A DNA stretch of 64,000 bases. Origin: Branchiostoma floridae. Lineage: Eukaryota > Chordata > Leptocardii > Amphioxiformes > Branchiostomatidae. The notes under the pieces were generated by a model. The model was not told the DNA's origin and did no database searches. It saw only the letters and a list, made by a program, of their open reading frames with translations. This document shows positions 55,201-64,000 of this stretch, piece by piece. Location of the stretch: the NCBI RefSeq assembly GCF_000003815.2, contig NC_049979.1:25767978-25831977 (forward strand), given 5' to 3'. Both the position numbers and the translations under genes were made by a program. Positions within the stretch are counted from its first letter, which is position 1; every line of letters starts with the position of its first letter.

Positions 55201-56294
55201 GGTTTTCTTTGCACGGCTGATTGAATTCGTCTCAAGACCAAAAGACTTCACAGCAGCTTCAAGGGATTCGTCGAATTTCGTCCTCCACTTCCTGCACCTG
55301 TTCCTCACTGTGTTTGCTGTGAATAGAAAGAGAAACAGTGTGTCACTTAAGAGAAACCTTTGCTATTGACAAAGTATGACTTCATATCCCAACACCTTGA
55401 GGGACTACACTCACACTAAATGTGAGAAATAATAGAACTTCTTTTGATTTCTATCAGTTCTAAACTTGTTGCAATAATCTATCAAGGTAAAGACAGCAAG
55501 AGCCATTGTTTTTCACTGACCTGAAAGAAGTTCACTGCTCCTGGTTGCCGTCTTGATTGATGTTGCAGCCTCTGTCCAAAAGGGACTGTTAGCGTGCCTC
55601 ATTGGCCAGGATGCTGTGTCAGTGACATTTTCATCCTGATCAAGGTGGCTTAGATCCAAAAACTGGATCAATGCCTTGTCCTCCTTATCAGTCCACTGAT
55701 GGTGTTTCACAGGCCGAGGGGACTTGGCCAGTTGAATCTTTGGGGTGAGCATGTGCCCCAAAGATCGTGTTATCTGTTGCAAATACAGGATACATGTAAT
55801 TTGTAGCAAGGAGAAACTATAGCAAAGTTTGCTATAGTTTAACTGGTACTGAGTGTCATCATCAGTCTTGGCTCACCAATCTTACTCGACTTCTGAATAG
55901 TTTCTGCAAGGAGTCATGATGTAATAAACATACTATGAAATTACATCACATCAGTGCACTATGAAATAACATCACATTAGTGAAATAATTGTATTAATGG
56001 TATAATTGACAACAGTAAAACTGTCCTTAGCCTGTAAGGTCATCAGTGAAACCTAACAATTTGTAAATTTGCTACATCCTGTTGGACCATACCACAACAG
56101 CCAATGATGATCTTGATCGAGGAAACATTTTCTGTCTTATGGCAATTAATCACCTTAGGACTTAGGAAAGAGAGAGGTCGGCGAGCTCCTCCATCTTTCT
56201 TTCCATGTTTGTGCTGCCTCCTCTTCCCAGACGGGGTGTGACCACTCCCGCCAACATGTGGCCTCTTTTGGGGCGTTGATGGAGTTGACATCAT
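49251..56294 (-). CDS. Large Myb/SANT-like protein with RNase-H-like core, candidate domesticated transposase
   Basis: Eleven exons, high to low: 56154-56296 (ATG at 56294), 55521-55773, 54757-55316, 53350-53478, 52867-52953, 52215-52633, 51734-52008, 51183-51329, 50137-50881, 49736-49963, 49251-49530. Every junction keeps phase, giving 1,087 residues. The start is the first of two tandem ATGs just after an acceptor, so a noncoding 5' exon is expected. Residues 1-47 are basic and Ser/Pro-rich. A Myb/SANT-like domain spans the exon 2/3 junction ([38 protein letters not shown]). Residues about 570-640 read [20 protein letters not shown], a helix ([18 protein letters not shown]), then [13 protein letters not shown]. 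That strand-helix-strand with Asp578 and Asp626 is what I would expect of an RNase-H-fold transposase; I could not place a third acidic residue. The C-terminal third ([20 protein letters not shown]) is unassigned. The exon 9/10 intron uses a GC donor (CAG|GCAAGA). Confidence 0.7.
53713..54614. mobile_element. Non-autonomous DNA transposon, 902 bp, with 10-bp target duplication
   Basis: Inverted ends of about 95 bp: GGGTTTTTGGAAAACCCTGT on the left, and TGTTTTTCCGAAAACCC at the right end. Both continue inward through CTGTCCAGTC and AAAAGAGGGTCTGCAT(A/G)GGG or complement. AAATGAATTG flanks it exactly at 53703-53712 and 54615-54624. Long inverted ends and a 9-10-bp duplication suggest a Mutator-like origin. 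The interior is AT-rich without a transposase. It sits in intron 3 of the Myb/SANT gene. Confidence 0.88.
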
Positions 56295-57179
56295 GACTGA
56301 GGGAAACAATATTGGACAGTCTAAGATGATTTTTACCCTTTTATAGAATATATTTCCTTGAGGTATTTCAATGAAGTTATTGATGACACTTTGCTCACTT
56401 TGGGAGAATGAGACACAGTTATTGAACATGTCAATAAAGAACCAAAATTAAAGCAAAATGTACCTTTAACATTACAATTTAGGATAATTTTCTATCTATG
56501 GATGTCCCATAAGATATAAACTGGTCTGGTATGCAATTTTTTTCTGTTTCATTGGCAAGGATTAAAAACTCTCGAAAATAAACTATGATATTCATAAACA
56601 TCACTGCTAACCTGGGGAATCAACAATAATCCATAAATTACAAATCTTACACACCACTGCACCACTTGATAACTTACAAATTCTGACAGACTCTCAAATT
56701 ATGAAACTGAAAGACTACAACTACTTTTTGACAAGATTTATTGGTCCAAATATCAACGACAGTACGTATATGACAGTGAAGGTGAAAATGTAGATCAGAC
56801 TCCTTCGTATAACTCACAAGCAAGCCTAACCAGTCAATAATGACAAGATAGGTAAACAAGTTCTACGGCTATGTGATCCCGAGCGACCGTCTGTTTAGCG
56901 AATATTAAGCCCACAAACGCCCACCCTTGAAAAGTCTGTGCTACATAAATCTAGTTCTTTTGCAAGTACAGTAATACGTTCAGGTTGGGCTCTCATGAGT
57001 TTCAAGTGAATTCATCGACCCGAAGTACGAAAATCCATCTTGGTAACTTCCGCCTTTGCGACATATACGATACCCACTCACCTCCGCATTTTAAGCGAGT
57101 TTCCAGTCCAACCAACAACATTTTCCGTTTGAATAGGTTTTCCCTGAATGTCTGCTAAGTCCCCATACTGTAACAATCT

Positions 57180-57320
57180 TTCCAAACTTTCTAAATTGCT
57201 TTAGGAAGGTAAAACTACGGCGCGTTCGTGTTTGTTTACGTGTCCGCCATCTTTTCTTTACCGGCTTATTTGCATATGTTAATGAGTTTAAAGGGCCTCC
57301 GCGCGACTGTCAGGCGTATG
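57180..57320 (-). promoter_or_regulatory. Probable promoter of the Myb/SANT gene
   Basis: A local rise in CpG (GGCGCGTTCG, CCGCGCG) around CCGCCATCTTTTC at about 57246-57258, which is a YY1-type site. It lies about 0.9 kb upstream of the first coding exon on the minus strand, consistent with a noncoding 5' exon near 56.3-57.2 kb. A second CpG-rich patch with CCGCCATTTTGG at 57720-57830 may serve the plus-strand sulfatase gene or a separate start. Confidence 0.4.
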
Positions 57321-58331
57321 TAAACACGACCAACCATGCGATCCTGCGCGGCTGTTTTCGTGATCTTCCTATGAGTGCTTTTTGGTGCTTTTCGTTTTTT
57401 TAGACACACAATCAATCTACCATACGTAAACTACACTTTTTTTTAAAAAGCACCACTATTTGATTAACCAATGCGGAAGATTTGATAGCACTATATGCAA
57501 ATCTCCAACATGCGACAACGGGATTTACGCATGAGAAGTCTATCGGCATTTACCTCAAAATTAAACATGTTCCTCGGGTATCACACACATCAACACTTTT
57601 CATGGAAAACTACAATTCCCGAACTCTAAAAAATGACGAAAATTACCCACCTAATTCTCTTGGCTGCTGTCCAACATGGCCAACATCTTGAAGATGCCCA
57701 TGCCCTACATCTTGGGCTTTGCAGTTCCGGGTTTGCCGGCGTTCGCGCGGAAAATCGAACGCGATCGAAAGTAAAGTGCATCATGGGATATATGCAAATC
57801 CCCCCTTGGATTCCGCCATTTTGGTTTTGAATACGGAGCATGCGCAGTGGGGGTTAATAGGTTAACAGGTTAAAGGTCAGGTTTGTATTGAAGTGACTCA
57901 GCTGCTCACAGATTACTAGTGCTCTATATTTAACCCTGATTAGACCAAAACAACGTTGATTTACATGACTCACATAATAGATGTGACCTGGGAGACAGCA
58001 GAGGGTCTGCATGGGGGGATCCTGGAAAAGCTCTGGAGGCTGGCAAAGCTTAACCGGTGGATTCAAGAGCACCAACAACGTTTTAACCCTAACCTCCTTG
58101 CTTTAGCGACCAGTTTACTTGTTTTGGAACTTGGGCTTTTGGAAACGAGTTAATGCAGGATTGTTTCAGTGTATTCGTGTGGTGAACGCAACCGCAGGCA
58201 CTTACGGCCGTGACTTTGGGTAATCATTGTGTTTGGCCAATTACTTTTCACAAACGATTCGACAAAGCTTAACGTTGAATTAGAGCAAGCAAGATACAGT
58301 AAATCAAAATAGCTTGCTAGTTGCACCTCTC
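57321..58331. other. Intergenic and 5' region of the arylsulfatase gene
   Basis: CpG-richer DNA at 57660-57840 with YY1-like GCCAT motifs; otherwise no exon with a recognisable product. The GAGGGTCTGCATGGGG motif near 58002 matches the inner end of the 902-bp transposon at 53713-54614. Confidence 0.45.
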
Positions 58332-61300
58332 ATGGAAAAAGGCATGCAAACCCTGAAACTACTACTGCTGTTTCTGTTGCATCATGGGATAAAAGGGAAG
58401 CTCAAGAGCAACAAGGATGGAGTTGAAGCCATCGTCACCATCCCTGCCCAACCTAACATCATCCTCCTGGTGGCTGACGACATGGGGTGGGGGGATCTGT
58501 GCAGTTACGGCCATCCTACCCAGGAGTGCGGTGAGATAGACAAGATGGTGGCGGAGGGGATGCGCTTCACGCAGTGGTACAGCGCAGACTCACTGTGCTC
58601 CCCTAGCAGGGCAGCGTTATTGACAGGTGGGATTGTCTCCATAGGAGTAATATTTCATATTTCTGTTCTCTTCCTGGTGAATTCTCCTGCTTAATTGTTG
58701 AGTCTGATTTCAAAGTATGCATTTCATATGGCAACCGTAACATTTGCCATTATTAGTTATATTTGGTATTTATTGAACTTACTGACAATTTATTGAAAAT
58801 GACGACAATATGCCGTGATACAAAATTAAAGTCATTTGGTCCAAATATGAAAGAGTGGATCCATTTCACAATAAGGGCAGGAGGAGGCGATGCATCATTA
58901 AAAATAAAAGGTATTAAAAAACAACGGATATAGGTTACCCTGCAGATAAAGGTGAAGTAGTCATGATATGTTCAATGCAAGAGTGAATTCTAGTCTTAAT
59001 TTGCCTCCCATCTTAGGTCGGCTTCCCATCCGTGTTGGTGTATGGGGTGGAGAGAGAGTTTTTGCAAACGATGGCAGCGGAGGCCTGCCTAAGAACGAGA
59101 CAACCATCGCTGAGGTGCTAAAGGATGCTGGGTACGCCACGGGCATGGTCGGCAAGTGGCATCTAGGTTCGTCCTGATATATTCTCTGGTGCTGATCTTC
59201 TAGTATTTGTGACATATACATTCAAACCTTTTGGTGGTTATGCCAGTTGATGAGCGAAATAAGGAATGGGTTGTAGAGCACTCGTTTGATGACAACAGGC
59301 CCTCCCGCTAGTGGGCGGAGGGCTTGTCTGGTGTTGGAACACCTGTTCAAACGAGAGCTTGAACCAATTCCTTACTTTGCTCATTTGTAGGGACCAATCA
59401 GCGCCTGCGTCCAAAATTTGGACGATTGCAGACGTTATTCATTGTCAGGGTTCCCACAACTTCCCAGACGGTATAATATTATTAGTGTACAATAAATGTC
59501 AGTGAGAAGCGGCTATATATAGTATATAATGAATGCTGGAGCGAACTACTTTCCAGATAGTACCCAGAGTAGTTATGATAATAATTATATACTGCACCTT
59601 GCCGTAATTTCACAATCTTACCATGACTTAAGATTGAAAGTCACGGATTCTACTTTTTTTACAAAATAAATGGATGTCTGCATTGTGCATACCTCAGGAA
59701 TCAGTGATGGTGCATTTTAGTAGATCTCTTCAAATTCACATTCAATGTGGCTGTCCTCTATGTACCCAGCAGAATACTGTATGAGGATTAATGTTATGTT
59801 ATTTTGTAAAAGTCTACTTATAAGTAGAGTATAATCAAAATTTGTTTTTTCCTCTGGATGATCATAATTATGTTACTTTTGCATTATGGTTTTTATCCAA
59901 TGCTGTTCTTAAGTCCAGTTCAGTTCGGTTCATCCTTAGAGAGGTGATACTATTCTAAAAGCTCACTAATATTAAAGTAGACAGCAAGACTGTATTGATG
60001 TTAAGTTGAGAGAAAGTTGATACTTATGCCATGGCTAAAATCTCATACACAGGTTCCTTATTAAGATATTGACAGTTAAATTACAGTTGTGTTATATCAT
60101 ATTCCACAGGTATTAATGAGTTTTTACCTGGTGACGGAAGACACCTGCCTCACCACCACGGGTTTGACTTTGTCGGAACCAACCTTCCATTTACCAACCA
60201 CTGGGCTTGCGACGAATCCAAGGTTTTCTGCAAAATAATTACTAAATACTATTTTACCTGTGGCCTTTTGATTCAATTGGCACCAATCTGGCAAAAGGCC
60301 AAACCATCTTTTCTTTCATGTCAATATTATAAATCATGTTTGTCACATATGCTAGACTATGTTACATGTTCGCTCTAGCCCTGCTGATACAAAATACGGC
60401 AGTTTGAAGGCACTGTCTGTTGGGTTAAGAATGACCATATTCTTTTTTAGGGGGTGACCTTAAGTTTATTCTGCAACTATTATCTTGCCGCTGATTACCT
60501 TTTGTACTACCCTGGGTACCATTTGGATAGTAGTTCGTTCCTATGTTTGCTTCTGCTATCCGTCTGGAGAACTGCACATTCAAGCTTCTTGGTGGTGATA
60601 CCTTGCCCACATCCGCAAGGATGCGGAGGGCTTTTCCGGTGTTGGAACACCTGTTCAAACGAGCGCTTGAACCCTTTCCATAACTTGTTCGTGTAGGGAC
60701 CAATCAGTGCCTGAGTCCAAAATTCCAGGCGTTCAGATTCTCAGACGGAACAGCAGAGAAGTGACTGCATATAGTGTATAATGAACGTCAGAGCTAGAAG
60801 CAACTGTATATAGTATATATAATAAACGCCGGAGCGAACTACTTTCCAGATGGTACCCAGGCTACATTTGAACAGTAAAAGTTGTTGAAGATGATTTGGT
60901 GTATATTATCAGTCATTTTCTTTATTGTCTTTGTGTAGGTTCACCTGGCTCACCCTAACCCCATAAAGTGTTTCCTGTACTGGAACGCCACGCTGGTCCA
61001 ACAGCCCTTCAGACACGACAACCTGACGGCCTCCTTCCTACAGGACTCCGTAGCCTTCATACACAGCAACAAGGACACGCCCTTCTTCTTGTACCTCTCC
61101 TTTGCTCACATGCACACTGACATGTTCTCTGCACCCAGGTTTAGGGAGACATCGAGGAGAGGTAGGGGCGAACATTCTTACACACTTTCTTGTAATGCCA
61201 GTTCACCTTTATCCACGGGTAACTTACATGTATATCAGCTATATTTATAAACGGGATATTTAGGGATCTATCAAGTACTTGGACAGTGGTGCCAACATTC

Positions 61301-63321
61301 AATAGTTTCAAAACATTTGAAACCAACGTCCATCGACCTGATATCCCTGAATTTCTGATAAAAAGTTGAAAATATGTGCAGGTAGTCCTAATGTCACCAG
61401 AGATCAATGTTTAACCCAACTCAGACAGCGGTTGTGTGCCATTCATTACTGTAAATGTACTTTTAAGTTTGCGGGGATTCAATTATGTGGTAGCGGTTAA
61501 AAGGACTTTTTGTTGTGGTTTTCAGTTCGCAGTAGCACCATATGCATGCACTGTAGTCTTTTACTGCCATGGAAAATGTTTGCAGTGTTTTTGAGATCGC
61601 AATGAAACAGCCACCGCAAAAACCGCGAACATTAAACCTCCGCAAAAGTTTCTGCATTTTACAGTACATCATTTTCATTGTTTCACGCTGTTACCAAATG
61701 GATAACAGAAGCTGAAGCAGGTGTTGATTAAGGGTTAATAATCCGCCCTGATTCACAGTCGGTTCCTATAACCTGAGGGTACGAACACTACTTGGTTTAT
61801 GGACACTACTGGGGGTACACTTAAACACTACTGGGGGTATGGACACTACTGGGGGTACGGCCACTGCTGGGGGTACGGACACTACTGGGGTACGGACACT
61901 ACTGGGGGTACGGACACTACTGGGGTACGGACACTACTGGGGGTGCGGACACTACTGGGGGTACGGACACTACTGGGGGTACGGACACTACTGCGGGTAC
62001 GGACACTACTGGGGGTGCGGACACTACTGGGGGTACGGACACTACTGGGGGTACGGACACTACTGGGGGTGCGGACACTACTGGGGGTACGGACACTACT
62101 GCGGGTACGGACACTACTGCGGGTACGGACACTACTGGGGGTACGGACACCATTGGGTTGAATACTATGGGGCAGTGGGCGGTAACGGTTGACACCGGAT
62201 AAGTATTTTCTAAAAGTATTTCTTGGTTCCCTTCTGTTGTTAAGTCCACCCCAGAATTGTGATAGCTCACATGATGAATTACTGACAAGACGGGGGTGTT
62301 CGATATCATATACCTTGTATTTAACTTTTGTCTGTGGCTGTTGCAAGAAGATGAAATCTCATGCCTTATGCTACACCGATTTCTAATCTTTACCCCAGGT
62401 AGATATGGGGATGGCCTACGTGAGCTGGACTGGGCTGTAGGAGAGGTGCTGAAAACACTCGTCAGTCTGCAGATCCAGCACAGAACCCTGGTGATCTTCC
62501 TGTCGGATCACGGGGGGCATCTTGAGATCTGCACAGAGGGGGGATCAAATGGGATACTCAAAGGTACACTTTCTTATCAACATAGCATCACTTTGTCTGT
62601 GTCTTTTCTTTGGTCTTGAATCTTTGAAAAGGCTTAATTTCGTTTCGTAACCACTACTGCTGTTGTACGTTTCGCAGGTGGCAAGGCATCCACATGGGAC
62701 GGAGGGTTGCGTGTCCCTGGAATAGCCTGGTGGCCAGGTGTTGTTGCACCTGGGCAGGTGTCCCAGCACCTGGTCAGCTCCATGGACGTGTTCCAGACAG
62801 CTGCTGAGCTGGCAGGTGTGACTCCGCCGAAGGATCGCATCTATGACGGGAAAAGCCTGGTTCCAATTTTGCTCGAAAAGGCGCCGGCTGTTCCAACAAG
62901 TAAATTACCTCCCTCTCCGCGAACCCTGTTTCACTACTGCTCTGATAGACTGATGGCTGTTAGGTACGGGGAGTACAAAGCACATTTCTACTCAATGGAG
63001 CTGCCTACTAATTATACAGAACACTGTCCAAGTGGTGTGCCAAAAGTAGAGTACTACACATCATTTGATTGTTACGGACCTCACATCACGCATCATGAAC
63101 CACCCCTACTCTACAACATAGATAGAGATCCTGGAGAACTTTATCCTCTGCCTGTAGGACAATATGATGAAGTTATAGCAAATATACTTGCAGCAAAACT
63201 TCAGCATCAAGCCAGTTTAGTGCCTGGAAAGGCCCAGTGCAAAGAGACATCTACAACATTACAACCCTGCTGTAACCCTCCCTTTTGTTATTGTAATTAC
63301 AAGCCAGCAAGTCATAGATGA
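58332..63321 (+). CDS. Arylsulfatase of the steroid-sulfatase/ARSD-E-H type, without membrane hairpin
   Basis: Six exons in phase: 58332-58626, 59017-59166, 60110-60222, 60939-61161, 62399-62563, 62678-63321; 529 residues. The chosen ATG precedes a signal peptide; Met5 ([15 protein letters not shown]) is an equally good start. Sulfatases hydrolyse sulfate esters with formylglycine made from Cys in C-x-P-x-R: here CSPSR at 89-93. Other active-site parts are present: VADDMGWGD (metal), [22 protein letters not shown] (metal) and [15 protein letters not shown]. The second half ([56 protein letters not shown]) matches steroid sulfatase and its X-linked paralogues more than ARSA. Exon 3 ([10 protein letters not shown]) joins exon 4 ([10 protein letters not shown]) directly, where STS has a two-helix membrane hairpin. 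I therefore infer a soluble luminal, lysosomal or secreted enzyme. Several N-x-S/T sites are present. Substrate cannot be told. Confidence 0.92.
59222..59580 (+). repeat. Dispersed element in sulfatase intron 2, copy 1
   Basis: Shares with 60582-60870, in order: GGAGGGCTT, GGTGTTGGAACACCTGTTCA, TAGGGACCAATCAG, GCGAACTACTTTCCAGAT and GGTACCCAG-like ends. Short internal inverted motifs (CTCGTTTGA / TCAAACGAG) suggest a MITE or SINE. It contains no gene. Confidence 0.7.
60582..60870 (+). repeat. Dispersed element in sulfatase intron 3, copy 2
   Basis: Second copy of the 59222-59580 element with the same landmark order and many substitutions. It accounts for part of an 80-codon hydrophobic frame here, which is therefore not a membrane exon of the sulfatase. 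Confidence 0.7.
61796..62160 (+). repeat. 18-bp minisatellite, ~20 copies, in sulfatase intron 4
   Basis: Unit GGACACTACTGGGGGTAC repeated about 20 times with point variants (GCGGGTAC, GGGGTGC) and occasional one-base deletions. Since 18 is divisible by 3, several frames stay open on both strands (VRTLLG on plus, SSVRTP or VVSVPP on minus) without implying coding. Confidence 0.95.
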
Positions 63322-63676
63322 AGATATGGATGATAAAGTCATTTTTTCTTTCTGTTTATTACTATGTTAGGTACATTGTACTTAATATGAAAATGCACAA
63401 AGTGTTGTATACAATGTATTTATGATTGTGATTATCACCTATTCAAGCCAAAGTGAGCTAAAGCTTGTAGTTTGTTTATTGTCATTGGACATTAAGAAAG
63501 CTTTATCATCAGTGCTATGTATCATGATTCTTGACAGCAGTGAACATACACATATACCAAGGACGTTATATCAGCCTTGCATATACAAATACACCCTACT
63601 CCCACCAAAGTACCTTTATTAGCAATGCCATGTTAAACTGCATGATGATTTCACTCCAACATACCAATTGAAAGAA

Positions 63677-63682
63677 AATAAA
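63677..63682 (+). terminator. Poly(A) signal for the arylsulfatase gene
   Basis: AATAAA about 355 bp after the TGA at 63319-63321, in AT-rich DNA. Confidence 0.55.
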
Positions 63683-63824
63683 TGACATAACTTAAGAATC
63701 ATACAGTCCGTTGTGTTACAAATCATTCATTTCAAAAGCACATCTTTCTGTTAGAGAACGTAATAATAATCTGTATGATGTTTTGTCACTTTTATTAAAT
63801 GTACATGTACGTCATGAATATGTC

Positions 63825-64000
63825 ATAACCACTAATATTACTTGTATTTGTCACATGTGAATGTATGTTATAACCACTAATGTTACTTGTATTTATCACA
63901 TGTATGAATGTACGTTATAACCACTAATGTTACTTGTATTTATCACGTGTGAATGTACGTTATAACCACTAATGTTACTTGTATTTATCACATGTATGAA
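63825..64000 (+). repeat. 45-47-bp tandem repeat reaching the window edge
   Basis: ATAACCACTAAT recurs at 63825, 63870, 63917 and 63962 (spacing 45, 47, 45). Each unit continues with GTTACTTGTATTTATCACAT and TGTACGTT. The array is cut by the window edge. Confidence 0.9.

Noticed and set aside
60454-60696. Hydrophobic 80-codon frame in sulfatase intron 3, considered as the missing membrane hairpin
   Set aside because: Part of it lies in a dispersed repeat also found in intron 2, and the flanking exons already join in phase.
61799-62346. Frames of 117-154 codons on both strands with six-residue repeats
   Set aside because: They are produced by the 18-bp minisatellite, inside a sulfatase intron.
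63825-64000. Regularly spaced repeat considered as a CRISPR-like array
   Set aside because: It is a plain head-to-tail tandem repeat without unique spacers, in an animal genome.

Overview
The window is animal nuclear DNA: intron-rich, with short exons bounded by GT-AG sites, micro- and minisatellites, and many small DNA transposons. The genes are chordate-type families (a peripherin-2/ROM1 tetraspanin, tubulin cofactor C, a steroid-sulfatase-type arylsulfatase, a PPP1R27-like ankyrin protein) in a moderately compact layout. I infer an invertebrate chordate, most likely a cephalochordate (amphioxus, Branchiostoma). This rests on gene content and style, not a database match. Three runs of exactly 100 N (12269-12368, 18883-18982, 35770-35869) are assembly gaps.

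Layout. 1-22 kb: one terminal coding exon at 1007-1346, then a long gene-poor stretch with miniature transposons, a foldback element with 5-bp target duplication, a non-LTR retrotransposon scrap and low-complexity DNA. 22.4-23.1 kb: an intronless PPP1R27-like ankyrin gene with a PP1-docking motif. 23-32 kb: gene-poor, with repeated copies of one ~0.5-kb MITE family, a mariner-type MITE, a Penelope-like fragment with a hammerhead-ribozyme-like core, and a decayed reverse transcriptase. 32.4-40.6 kb (minus): a six-exon peripherin-2/ROM1 homologue. 40.9-41.6 kb (plus): two tiny ORFs that both start Met-Gly-Cys. 44.3-45.4 kb (minus): tubulin-binding cofactor C, head to head with a plus-strand gene (45.4-48.2 kb) ending in a HIRAN-like domain. 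49.3-56.3 kb (minus): an eleven-exon gene whose splice phases all agree, encoding ~1,087 residues with an N-terminal Myb/SANT-like domain and a central block that reads like a transposase RNase-H fold. 58.3-63.3 kb (plus): a six-exon arylsulfatase.

Most noteworthy are the eleven-exon Myb/SANT + RNase-H-like gene (candidate domesticated transposase) converging on the HIRAN-like gene; the peripherin homologue without the cysteine vertebrates use for covalent oligomers; the paired Met-Gly-Cys micro-ORFs beside it; and a TBCC frame with no usable in-frame AUG. I see no operon, CRISPR, tRNA or rRNA gene. All exon models come from reading splice sites and phases by eye.
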